A DNA stretch of 64,000 nucleotides. It comes from Calycina herbarum. Lineage: Eukaryota > Ascomycota > Leotiomycetes > Helotiales > Pezizellaceae. Position 1 is the first letter of the stretch, and each line of letters starts with the position of its first letter. The notes beneath the pieces were generated by a model, which searched no databases, was not told the origin of the DNA, and saw nothing but the letters and a program-made list of their open reading frames with translations. The stretch is from positions 248,001-312,000 of the forward strand of contig LLEY01000055.1 of the NCBI GenBank assembly GCA_001414485.1, read 5' to 3'. Position numbers and translations under genes: made by a program. Below are positions 21,305 to 32,059 of this stretch, in pieces.

Positions 21305-22440
21305 TCACAAACCTTTCCCAACCTCTTTAACAAAGTTCGCAGCTTGAACTGCAGCATCTTGAGCCTCCCTTGAAAACCCAACAACCGTACCAGCTCCAAA
21401 AGTATCATGTGGAGCATTCTCAATCTCCAAATGCTCAATTCTATTCCCCTTCTTGGTCATTACATCCGCAAATTGTAAGTGATCATCATATATAATTTCG
21501 GCAGTTCCGGCTTGTAAGAATATGGGCACCTCGTTTTTGTATTCGTTACCGAGAGGACTGATATATGGATGGGCGGCAGACATGTCTTTTGGAACATAAC
21601 GTTTTACCCCCCAGGAAACCAACGACTCCGGAATGTAATCGGTTTTGAAGTTTGGTTGAAGGCTTATTTGATCACTTTCAACTGCAAGATTGAGCCATGG
21701 ACTCCAAAGAAGTGCGGCTCTTGGAAACGGGAGCTTGAGCTTTCCGTCATCAGAAATCTCTGAGAGGTAGCGCAGAATTGTCAAGACCAAGTTTCCACCA
21801 GCCGAGTCCCCGGAAAGCACAACGTTCTCAGGACGGACCTTAATTGTTTTTAAGACATAGGCGTAGTCGGTAATTCAATCTTGTACAGCAGCAGGAAAAG
21901 ATGAATTTTCTTCGGCAGAGAGTCGATATTGAGGTTGTAAGACCGGACAATTCATAGCCTTGCTCAGGACCTCAGGACCCCAGCCACTCTCCATTTGTCG
22001 AGTTACATATGCTCCACCGTGAAAGTGGATGACGACCAGTTTTGGAATTTCTTGGGTTGGCGGAGGAGCCGTGTACCATACTCCACCTATTGTTGTGGGT
22101 TGTATAGCGGGGTTGCTATTGATGAATCCCTGGTATAGAGAAGAAACCCTGGGTTCAATAAGCACGAAACTCTCCTTTTAACTTCCAGCTTTGAGGCTTT
22201 TACTGGTACGAAACTCAACGGTGGATGCGTAGTTCCACCATATTGAGAATATCGTTGTGCCAACGGCTTGGTGGTATGTCCATTCTGGATGTTGGCGTAG
22301 AGGCTTGGGAATGTAGTAGAGAAAAATGGCGAGAATTCTCAGGGGAAGGTGGCAATTGTGAGGGTTGTGTAGAGAAATTTCCAAGGTTGACGGGCAAATC
22401 GTGACGACTGGATCAGGTTGGCGGATTGGGAGTCAGACAT
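21305..22440 (-). pseudogene. Alpha/beta-hydrolase (esterase/lipase) pseudogene
   Basis: A homologue of hormone-sensitive-lipase-like fungal esterases. The apparent start MSDSQSANLIQSS is at 22440. A hydrophobic segment follows, but a one-base frame break near 22335 separates it from the continuing frame (LRILAIFLYYIPKPL). Downstream, the oxyanion-hole motif HFHGGAY and the nucleophile elbow GDSAGG are both present. They are separated by in-frame stops TAA near 22180 and TGA at the AAVQD position near 21875. The 3' part is open to 21305 and keeps an N-A-P-H-D-T-F segment that fits the catalytic histidine region. No intron of plausible size removes the breaks. One frameshift plus two stops means it is very likely dead, though the domain is nearly full length, so the decay is recent. 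Confidence 0.85.
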
Positions 22441-23639
22441 TGTAATTGAGTGTAATTGATTGACGGATTGACGTGTTCTTTTCAAAACAGAGAGAGGGCC
22501 TCTTATGCCTCAATATCCTTAGAGATTCAAGGCGGTGGTCAAGTGAGCGGTATATTCTTACTATTATTTCATGCTTACATGTATTACGTACGATTTTACG
22601 AGAGTAAGACGGGGACAACCATGGTGAACCACTAACCAACAAGTAATCACTTGGCAGCTAAAATCAACACTGCTCCACCTTCCATAATATGCACGCACTC
22701 CGTAAGCATCCATGTTATATTTAGCCGTCACCAACTCCGTGCTTTGGGGTCGGGTTGGGGGAAAACTTTTTCTTAAACAGTAGCGGACAACAATTCCGTA
22801 AATTGAATAAATTCCAGCGAAAATAGCTGTAGCAACAAGAGAACACGCCATGATAACGTAGAAGTAGAATGGTTTTTATTGTCTAAGACTAGATATATAT
22901 TGGAGAAGCGAGTCGCGGAAAAGCGTATGCATATTCTACTCTTGTACCAAACCTCCTGGTGGTCGCTTGAAATTGAATGACAGTCAATAATTAGTAAGAA
23001 ATTCTTAAACCAAATGCATCATCGAGATCACGCGACTCAGCAAGCACGGCGAAACTTTGGATAAGCTTAAACGAGTTTCAATCGATCAGACGTCCATGCT
23101 TCCAGCAACCTTAAAACAACAGGCTCCGGTACGGGATGACGTATTGGTTTTACTTGCATGGCCCGCTTTGAAGCTCTCTCATTGGCCTATTAGAAGCTCT
23201 CACAACTCGTACTCGTGTGATCCATGTGAGTTTCCAGACCCCAGGTTTCTTATTTCTGAAACTTGACATGGGGAGTCTAAGCGAGATCGAAACGACTAGC
23301 AGTGATGGCTTATACTTCAAACAAATTTAGAAATTCCATGGTGGCGTGGAACTTCAAGAGTACGAGTAGGTTTGGGTCAAAGATGTCAAGTGTACTAGGT
23401 TCAGATTCGAGAAGAAAGTTCAGATGGGATCGATGCGAGTCTAGTCTCAGGTCACACATCATAGCTATTACCATGCGAGATCGACTCCGATAAACATGAC
23501 CGGGATTGCAAAGTAGGAGCTTTGGCTCCTCTTTGCAGGCATACAGTTTGTTATAGATACTGTAAGATTCCCATGGTCAACAATTTGCGCCTAAATTCTC
23601 GCTACAAAAGATTCATCTTCCATATCTAACATCTTCATC
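22441..23639. other. Intergenic spacer with a short membrane-anchor-like open frame
   Basis: Bases 22564-22851 (minus) encode 95 residues that begin with a hydrophobic stretch (MACSLVATAIFAGIYSIYG) and then lose any recognisable character. It may be the stub of a membrane-anchored gene, but nothing downstream continues it, so I do not call it. The remainder is the promoter side of the MFS gene at 23640. No RNA gene seen. Confidence 0.45.
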
Positions 23640-25564
23640 ATGGTGAAAAAATCGCAAATCTCGCTGCCAATGCGAATCTTGCGCTCTCGCAGCAGTTACA
23701 TGCGACAAAAAACAACCTACGACGATAAAGAAGACCGACAAAAACTCACGAGTAACGGGAGGGGTTATTCTTTCGAATCCTCATACTCCCAATATGATCG
23801 GCTACCGCCAACCTCGCCAAAAGACCCTAAAGCCGTGGAAGATCCCAACTTGGTAACTTGGGAGAGCGAAGACGATAAACGGAACCCCAAAAATTGGAGT
23901 TTAGGAAAGAAATGGGCGGTCACAGCAATCATCTCAGCATTCGCATTTCTCTCACCCTTTGCATCCTCGGTCGTATCGCCATCACTTAATACAATTGGAA
24001 CAGAATTCATGATTACACAGGAGATCAAAAGGAATATTATGTTCTCCATCTACACACTCGGGTTTTCCTTCGGTCCGTTCTTATTTTCTCCGCTAAGTGA
24101 GATATATGGGAGAGTTTATGTCGTGCAGCTGGGGAATATATGGTATATTATCTGGAATTTGATGTGTGGTTTGGCAAGAAATCAGCCTCAACTTTTGATA
24201 TTTCGGCTTTTGGCTGGCATTGGGGCTAGTGTTACTTCTGGTGTGGGAGGTGGTGTGTTGAGTGATGTTTGGCGTCCTGAGCAGAGGGGAAGAGGACTTA
24301 GTATTTATAGTTTAGCTCCTGGTTCGTACTCCTACTTCAAGCTGTCACTTTTCGGCTAAGAAAAACGAATGCTAACTCGTGTCCTTCTATTCAGCTCTCG
24401 GACCATCACTTGGACCAGTTGGTTCGTTTTCCTCTTCTTTTCTCAACTTGAGGATCGACACTTACTGACATTCCCAAAGCCGGTGGTTTCATAGCCCAAA
24501 ACACAACCTGGAGATGGGGATTCTGGGCCATAACAATCGCCAACGTCGTCCTCCAAATCTTCGCCTTCATCTTCCTCCGCGAAACCTACGCCCCCACAAT
24601 CCTCTACGCCAAAGCCCAAAAGCTCAAGAAAGAAACCAACAACAATGCCCTGCACACCGAATTCGAAAGTCCCGATCGCTCGACCGCCAACATCCTCTCC
24701 CGAGCTTTCATGCGACCGTGGAAATTGTTATTGACGCAACCCATCGTTCAAGTTCTGGCAGTTTACAACGCCTACAACTATGGGATCATGTATCTTTTTA
24801 TTGGGAGTTACGACGAGTTATGGACGAAGAAGTATGGACAACGGATTGATACCGCGGGGTTGAATTTCTTTTCGTTGGCGATTGGGAGTTTGATTGCTAG
24901 TCAGTGTGCGGCGCCTTGTAATGATGTTATTCACAAATATTTAAAGAAGAGGTACGGATATCGGGAGGATGAAGAGGGAGTTCCGGAGTTTAGACTTCCG
25001 ATGATGGTTTTGGGTACTTTGCTTACTCCTAGTGGGTTGTTTTTGGTAAGTCTATTCCCTTTTTTGAGTTGTGATTCTAGTTTATCTGATTGGACTGGTG
25101 GTAGTTTGGGTGGTCTGCGCAGAATAAAGTACATCCTATTTTTCCAAATTTGGGGGTGGGGATTTATATGGCGGGAAGTTTGATTTGTTATCAATGTAGT
25201 ACTGTGTATACCGTTGATACATATTCAGGCAAGCCCTCTCTCATTCCACACTCGCTTGTCACTAACAATAATACCAGGTTACGCGGCATCTGCCTCAGCA
25301 GCAACCACATTTCTTAAATCTCGTAAGTGGACAATTCATTGGAACATCGAAATTTCATGTACTAACGCCACCACAGTATGCGCATTCGCATTCCCCTTAT
25401 TTGCTCCGGCCTTGCTAAGAGCTTTGGATTACGGATTCTTAGGAACTTTACTAGCTGTAATTTCAATTATTGTTGGGATACCGACGCCATGGGTGCTTTG
25501 GTTTTATGGAGCAAGGATCAGGGGAAAGAGTACTTTTTGTCAAGGGGAGCAGGGGAAGGCTTGA
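23640..25564 (+). CDS. MFS transporter (DHA1 drug:H+ antiporter type)
   Basis: Proton-coupled multidrug/polyamine-type exporter of the plasma membrane; substrate unknown. Six exons: 23640..24321, 24395..24421 (27 bp), 24480..25045, 25105..25228, 25278..25322 and 25377..25564, giving 543 residues. The micro-exon reads ALGPSLGPV, the conserved transmembrane-5 motif C, which confirms the first two junctions. The N-terminal cytosolic part is followed by NPKNWSLGKKW, the usual entry into helix 1, then twelve predicted membrane segments. Intron 4 begins GC (25229) and ends AG, a GC-AG intron; both flanking phases fit only this choice. The next exon continues into GYAASASAATTF, as in this family. 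No frame defects. Confidence 0.92.
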
Positions 25565-26216
25565 AGAATTCAGTTTGGCAGTGTACATCTTCTTTTTGCG
25601 CAATTCTCTTGGACAAAGTTTAAATCCATCATTGAATTGTCCTACAAGTGAGTGTGTAGAAAGTTTTATAAGCTCAACGAAGGCGGAATTGGGATTTCTC
25701 CGGCAGTCGAAATGGTGGGGATATGGGCTTCATCATGAGCTTCGAGGTAAAGTTCATATAGGGGCTCATAAACGTTCCTGGTGTTTGCTTCGGAAACTAT
25801 GAAGTTACCTCCAAGGGGGGGGAGGCGAAGTTTTTGACTGTGGGACGCCCGAGACTTGAATTGAGATACTCAAGATATTGCTTGTGGAATGGCCGATGTA
25901 TAAGCGACGTATGGTGGAAGCGACAAAGTCAAGAGAGCGAAAAGGAAGCTAAGTGTCCAAAAATAGATTCGAGTTTTAGAGGCGGAACAAAACCGATTCG
26001 CGATCGGATCAAAAAACCTTTTACGCCGCAGCACCATAATCCCCCATTTTGACTTCCAATCGCTATTGTTACAATCAAATATTTCAATCCCTCTCCGCTA
26101 AAAAGAACCACACGATACTCCATACTCCAATCTATTCCTTCCAGCCAAATTGCTGTAACCAATCTATCCCCTCCCTCGAGTACTGTATCCTTATCTCCTC
26201 CCAACACAACCTAAGT
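25565..26216. other. Convergent 3' spacer
   Basis: Lies between the ends of the plus-strand MFS gene and the minus-strand aquaporin gene. Short open frames at 25834-26207 and 26049-26405 are unsupported, and the latter overlaps the aquaporin exon on the opposite strand. No repeats stand out. Confidence 0.5.
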
Positions 26217-27309
26217 CTAATTCCCAAAATCTCCCCCCGCACTATCCTGTCCCGGATTCGCCTCCTCATAATTCAACGCCTTCACCAACCTAAAATAGCC
26301 CGTGGTAACCAACCCCCCCAACCCCGGTCCAACCCAGTATATCCAGTGATAACTTGGGAAAACACCCGATACGACTGCGGGACCGAAACTACGGGCTGGG
26401 TTTAGGGAGCCGCCTGTGTAGAAGACTCCTATTCATTTTATCAGCATGTTTCTTTGCTCGTGGTCTGGAGCGAGATTGGAAGGGAAACCGGGGGGGGGGA
26501 AGAAGACGTACCGGCGATTTCTGCGACGAATAAAGCAAGTCCAATGCCGATTGGTGCTATGAATGTATCTTTACTCTTCTCCGCTGCGAGCATGAGGACG
26601 GTGATTATTAAGAGACAAGTAAGGAACATCTCGATAAACAGTCCTTGGACGATACTAGTTCCTGTTCGCAAAGTGGTGTTGACTAAACTTATCGGACTGG
26701 GAAACATTCCCTCCACCAGACCAGCTGCTGCGATGGCACCGAGGATTTGAGCGGGGAAGAGTATGAGTCCTCGCATTGGGGGGAGAGCGCCGGAGAGGAC
26801 GAGTCCTAGTGTTACCTGAAAAAAGAGAGGTTAGGCTGATCATGAGGATGTGAAAGAGGAAAGGGAGAGTGGAGACAAACAGCAGGATTAAAAAGTCCAC
26901 CACTAATCCGATACCAAACCCAAACAGTAACCAACAAAGAGAATCCATACCCCAAACTAATAAACACAACCGTCTGCGGCGTCACCCCCTCACCCTCCTT
27001 CATCTCACTAACAGCCATGATATGTGTCGCAAATCCGAAATAAAGGAACATCAACGTGCCAATGAATTCTCCTGATGCGGCGATGCAATGGCCTTTTACG
27101 ATCTTGCTTTTGAGACTTTTTACGATGGAGGCGGTGCGCGCGTGGGGAAGTTGTTGTGGGGGTTGGTAATGGGCTGAGTGAGGACGGTTGGAGGAACGGT
27201 GGGAGCGGTGCGAGTTGATTGAGTTTCGATGGGGGTTGCGGTGTTCGCGTTGGGTTTGGGCGTGGTGGATTGGGAGTTCGTTTTTCCGGGGGGAGCGGGG
27301 GGAGGACAT
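26217..27309 (-). CDS. Aquaporin (major intrinsic protein)
   Basis: Six-helix membrane channel for water and possibly other small solutes. Three exons: 27309..26881, 26815..26512 and 26428..26217, giving 314 residues. The first junction rebuilds [12 protein letters not shown] (first NPA box); the second leads into [14 protein letters not shown] (second NPA box). The residue after the second NPAR is serine, not the aspartate of aquaglyceroporins, so a water-type aquaporin is favoured. The long hydrophilic N-terminus (about 65 residues, rich in H, R, S and N) is typical of fungal aquaporins and may be regulatory. I chose the start MSSPRSP at 27309 because it is the first Met compatible with that domain; an in-frame Met lies farther upstream at 27513 but adds no recognisable sequence. 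Confidence 0.93.
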
Positions 27310-29869
27310 TGTGAGGTGATCGGCGGTTGAAATCAGAATTTTGGAATTAAGATATGGATGTGTGAGAGGAATGAGATACGTGGAGACGTAGGGTGCTGCG
27401 TAAATTATCTCGAATCGATCCAGCCAGATTTGTACTTCCGTAGTCAAGAATATTAGTTGCTCCGGGACCATAGAAATCTCAATGACAGCCGGTAGACATG
27501 TGTAAAAAGACAACTTCTCTCCAGGAAAAGGAAGAAAAATTACTTCTACGGAGGCGAGGGCGAGTATGAATTAAGAAACAAAACGCAAACTAACACCGGA
27601 ACATAGAAACCGCTAAGGGGGGCTGGTTCGGTAGTCTAGTGGAGATGTTTTTAAGCCACGCAAGTGCCACGATGCGCTAGGGGAACACCAAGGGAAGTGG
27701 CAGACGGCGATCTAGACAAGGTGGACTAGAACCCTTCCATTACTCGTGGAGGAGTCCGAGCCGCCATGATTCCCATACCACAATGCCATGTAGATGATGA
27801 CGGCGTGGGCTCGAAGCATTGGTATGCGGGGTGTTTCAGTGAGAAGTGGGGTTTTAGCGATGCCGTAAGAGGCGTTCTCGCTTGGAAAAGGGGTGCGTGG
27901 CGGGAGACGGATCTTACCGGCAGCGCAGATCTGGAATGTTAGTTGAGAGCTAGAGATCGCATAAACTTTTTGACATAAGAAGGGACGGACTTTAAATGTG
28001 AAGTGTTTTTCCGCAGATATCTTGAGCCTTTCTTATCATTTATTAGGACTTAAACAACCAACAAAACAACCTTTGCAAATCCATCATTCTTGAAGAAAGA
28101 GGTCTTGAGCTCTGTCTTCAGACAGAAATTGCACCATCTCGATCACACCCACGAATCGAGAATATAAGCCACGATGCAGCTTCTGCAAATGAAGCACGAA
28201 CAAGAGACATCTCGCGTGGCAGTGCAAAAGGCATGTATGCAGCTCTGCTACGTACATCTGTTTGCTGGCTTTGAACCGAATCGACAACGCTTAGAATGAG
28301 ATCGTACAAACAATAAATTCATGAGATTTTGTATTCGCGGTTTATTAGAACCGAACAAGCAAAAACCCTAATCTCACAGGCTCTCGAAAAATATGATATA
28401 GAGAAGTTTGAAAAAGAGAGTAAGAGAATAACGGAAAAACTCGCAAGGTTATGTCATTGGGAAATCACTACGAGCAGAACCTGTGTACTGCATCTGGGGC
28501 TTCTAACCATTTAAACGAGCGCCACACGCACAGAACGACCTTCGATTTGTTGTGCAACCGAGATGGTTCAAATACGAAGTAGTCGCCGCCCGCTAACCAT
28601 GCAACGTGATCGTGATCGGAGCGATTCCCGAAGAAGAAGAATTGACATACAGAGGAAAAACACGTGAACAGTGATTCAAAAAGATGAAAACCAATAATGT
28701 GTGTTAAACAGCTCTCGTCAAAACCCGGCAGAAAAGCTCGCAAGAAATCAGAAATAGTATACAGTCCGACCTTACTGATCCTTCGCGAGGCCAGGCTTCA
28801 TTTCAGGGGCCTTTCGATCGAAGTTAAGCGCCACGGAAGCGCCTGTGGAACATGAAGGATTGAGTTGCCGGGACAAGAGCTGACTCTATTCCCTCCTCAC
28901 AACATCTCCCCGTTGAAATGTTTCAACGAAATAAGAATTGGGGGTGGGAATACGGAAGGAGGCGGAGGAACAGCTAATTCGGCCACAGATTGCTCTTCGC
29001 AGTAGACGAGGCTGTTGGATTAATTTGGAGAGGATGGATGTATTACTTGGCAACTAGGTACTCCTCCTAGATTGAGGGGTCTGCTACCTAATTTACAAAG
29101 CACGAAGAAGTAAGTCGCCGTCAAGTTTGGATGGTGGTTGGTATCACCAGGACGCAAGAGGCCGTGTTGGATATCTTCCCCTGAGTTGTCGGTTTGTCCA
29201 CGAGACCCCAAGTAGACGATAACTTATGCTGTGGGACGTTGAGCTGTCAACAGCTTCATATCTGTGACTACTGTCGATGTGTAAATTTGTTTCGTTTCAT
29301 AGAAAATACAAAGGATTGCCATCTTTGATTGCGGCAAGAACCTCTCTGAACGAGCCACAATGAGGCTGACCAATTACAAGAATCACCGCCGCCAAGATGG
29401 GGCTAAACCAGCCACATTTGGCCTGGCAGCCTCGCGCCAACTCAATCCTCCGTCATCTTCACCTTTCACCATCACTCAAGCCACCTTCTAGATGCTGGGC
29501 GACTCTTTGCCTACTCTCTGCCTACTCTCTGCCTACTCTCTGCCTACTCTCTGCCTACTCTCTGCCTACTCTCCACCACTCATTTACTACAGTTGGATAA
29601 GCCATCTCCTCTCCTCTTGTCCCTCTCTCCAACCCTCTTTCTCCTTCCCTCTCCCTCTGTGTTTCCCCTCTATTCACTCACCCGATTGTATCACCATGTA
29701 CAACCTCTCACCTCCACCCTTCTCTCCATCACATTTCTCTTCTCCAGCCCAGAGCGGCTTCCACCTCTCTCATTAGTACCTCGATGCCTTGACATCTCTC
29801 AATCTTTCCAACTTTCTCATCTGCGGGCAGTGCGGGCAGACTCCTTTTCCACATCTCCATATCCCCACG
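27310..29869. other. Long gene-free interval
   Basis: 2.5 kb without a gene I can support. It contains the promoter of the aquaporin gene, then GC-richer sequence at 27620-27950. The open frames at 28084-28743 on both strands have no domain and no consistent splice model. No tRNA cloverleaf or 5S rRNA was recognised. The right end is the T/C-rich leader of the secreted-protein gene and includes the 11-bp tandem repeat at 29505-29570. Confidence 0.5.
29505..29570. repeat. 11-bp tandem repeat, six units
   Basis: Unit CTCTGCCTACT: five exact copies at 29516-29570 and one copy with a single mismatch at 29505-29515. It lies about 300 bp upstream of the start codon at 29870, in a pyrimidine-rich leader. 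The 11-bp unit shifts frame each copy, so it is not a coding repeat. Confidence 0.9.
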
Positions 29870-30831
29870 ATGGCTCTTTCCTACCGGCGCCTATTATGTG
29901 CCCTTCTCTTCACCATCCTACAAACAACACTCATCCAAGCCCTCACCTGCGAATACCCCGAGCACTCCTTAGCCAACGCAACGGGCTCCATCTCAATCCC
30001 CGGTTTCCAACCTTTCATCAACACAGCCGGCCTCAACAACAGCACCTGGGTCCTCTCCACCGCCCTCAACCAGAGACGAAATATCCAAAGCAACAGCTAT
30101 GTGATGGACCAGAGTTTTCACCTCTCCTCGGTCCCACGGATTGACGATTCCCCAGATGCTCTACCTTATACAGGCTGTGCTATCTTGTTGAAAGGGTTTG
30201 CGAAACCACGGATTTCGACGGGCACAAACGGCACAAACAGTTGTGATGGCGTTCTGGAAACAGCCTGCTCCGATGCCATCATCAGCACCATCAACTCGCA
30301 GCTCTTAGAAAGCGCGGACACGAGGCCAAATATTTGTCAGAACCTCATCGCTACCCCGCCAGCGCAGTGCAACAAGTCTCCCTGGACCGCGGTAGCTGCA
30401 ACTCGTAAGTTCCCCCCTTCCCCCTTCCTCTCTTATCCCTCCTCCTCCTAAGTCCCAGCCACTAATCATTCTCAGAGCCCTTTGGAAACCCCTCCTACTC
30501 CGCAAGCGTCAACGCCTCCTGTCCCTCCAGCATCTGGAACGGCACTGCGAACCTCATCACCACTTCCTCGGGCGTCACCTCCCCACTTAGCGATACGAGT
30601 ACGTATGATTCGTGGGTTACGCAGGCGACTCCTCTCATACTAGTCGCGTTCACAAAGAACGCCACCGTTGCGACACCGATTTGGGGGAAGACGGCGATGG
30701 TTTGCTTGACGCCGAAGAATGTGGGGTTGAAGAGTAAGAAGCCTTCTAGTGCGGAGAGGCTGAGGGGTAATTGGAGCTGGATGTTTGGCTTAGGTGCTTG
30801 GGCGGTTTTTATTGGGGTTGGGGGGTTGTGA
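29870..30831 (+). CDS. Secreted, probably surface-anchored glycoprotein (unknown function)
   Basis: Two exons, 29870..30404 and 30476..30831 (intron GTAAGT to CTCAG, 71 bp), giving 296 residues. The N-terminus MALSYRRLLCALLFTILQTT is a signal peptide with likely cleavage after TLIQA. At least seven N-x-S/T sequons (NAT, NNST, NGT, NKS, NAS, NWS and others) and eight or more cysteines point to an extracellular, disulfide-bonded protein. The last 20 residues (FGLGAWAVFIGVGGL) are hydrophobic with no charged tail, as in GPI-anchored proteins. I chose the start at 29870 over the in-frame Met at 29789 because only the former puts the signal peptide first. I do not recognise a catalytic domain. Intact. 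Confidence 0.8.
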
Positions 30832-31817
30832 TGATGTGTGCCCAGCGGTGGATGGATGGTGAAAAAAAATATTCTTGAGCTATTTGCTATGTATGACGAT
30901 TATGGGGCGTTTTTTTGGTGGAGTCTATGGAAGCAGTATTTCTGCGGATTATGTTTTCGTTAGTGTTTTCTAGATACCCCTTGCTTTTATTGAAATTATT
31001 TGCATCCATGTCTATTCGGTGGTCTCTTCACGATCCGTCGCAGAAGGCGGGGTAGTCGCTGGTGTCGTTCCGTTCCGTACCCTCGACTTAACACTCAACA
31101 TAAGATCGCCTCTTCCCGTCTTTCTCTACTTAGCTACTGTCACTCGACGCCATCCTGTAGGTACTATGATAGAAGCGCGAGATGGAGTTGTTCTAGGATG
31201 AATATTTTATGATGAGATACGGCATCCCAAACGCACCAAACTCCCAAAACGACTAAATCGCAAATCGCAAATCGCAAAGTGGCACCTTTTCAAAGTAGTA
31301 AAAATCGTATGCTATTTCTCTCTCTCTCTCTCTCCCTCCCCTCCCCCCTGTCCCTCTCGCTTGCTCGCTCGCTCTCGTGACTATTGTAGGTTGTTAAGCT
31401 ACTGACTATCGCAGTCTTACTATTACCCCTCGTCTTTGCCTCTATCATTATTACTCTTGTATCCTCTTGTACTCCCTCTAAAAGTTATTATTATATAAGA
31501 TAAATACTTTATTTTAAAAGAAAATTTTAAAAGTGAAAAAAAGATTATATAATACAACTCCGCTTTCTAAACCAAAAAAGATAGCTTTTTATTTAGTATA
31601 AGAAGTAGTTATTTATTTTCTAAGAGCTAAGAGTTTATTAAAGTAATATAATATCTATTAGATTTATACTAAATATAAAATTAACTTATTCTATTCTAAA
31701 ATATTCTAGATTTACTATAATATATCTTTAAAGTTTATTAATATAAATTAAGTCTTCTAAACTATCTAGAATAACGAGGTAAAACAAATATTACTTGGAT
31801 AAGTATTAAATACTATA
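30832..31817. other. Spacer running into AT-rich relic left of retrotransposon B
   Basis: No gene. Bases 31318-31380 hold a CT microsatellite followed by pyrimidine-rich and CTCG-rich sequence. From about 31440 the composition drops sharply to AT-rich, with few CpA or TpG and many TpA steps, resembling an old mutated transposon. This DNA predates element B, whose target duplication CTATA lies at 31813-31817. Confidence 0.55.
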
Positions 31818-32059
31818 TATCAGGGCTTGTAGCAAGTGCTGATGAATTGAACTATAGAGGCTGTCTATGTATAAGAAGATTCGATTGTCCTTTCTAAGCT
31901 AGAGTCCTTGCTAACTTATATACTTAGTTAGCTCTTTCTAGAGGGTTCTGCTAAGGGTACTCTTGAAGGTTCTGTTACGTCCATGCGTTGCTAAGCGAGG
32001 TCACGTGAATGCGTCGCTGGAGTACTCTGAGACTTATTCTACGGGTGTAACCCTTGACA
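31818..32059 (-). repeat. 3' LTR of retrotransposon B
   Basis: Starts TATCAGGG (from TGTCAGGG) and ends CCCTTGACA; 242 bp. The last 90 bases keep CpA and TpG words seen in the other three LTRs. Confidence 0.93.

Noticed and set aside
22564..22851. Possible membrane-anchored gene start
   Set aside because: A hydrophobic N-terminus alone; nothing downstream continues it and no family match.
27620..27760. tRNA-like words (GGTTCGGTAGTCTAGTGG)
   Set aside because: I could not fold an acceptor stem, anticodon arm and T-arm in register; no canonical GTTCGA T-loop.
28084..28743. Small frames on both strands
   Set aside because: No domain, no consistent introns, mutually overlapping.
29505..29570. 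CRISPR-like regular repeat
   Set aside because: Direct 11-bp tandem repeat without spacers in a eukaryotic genome; not a CRISPR array.
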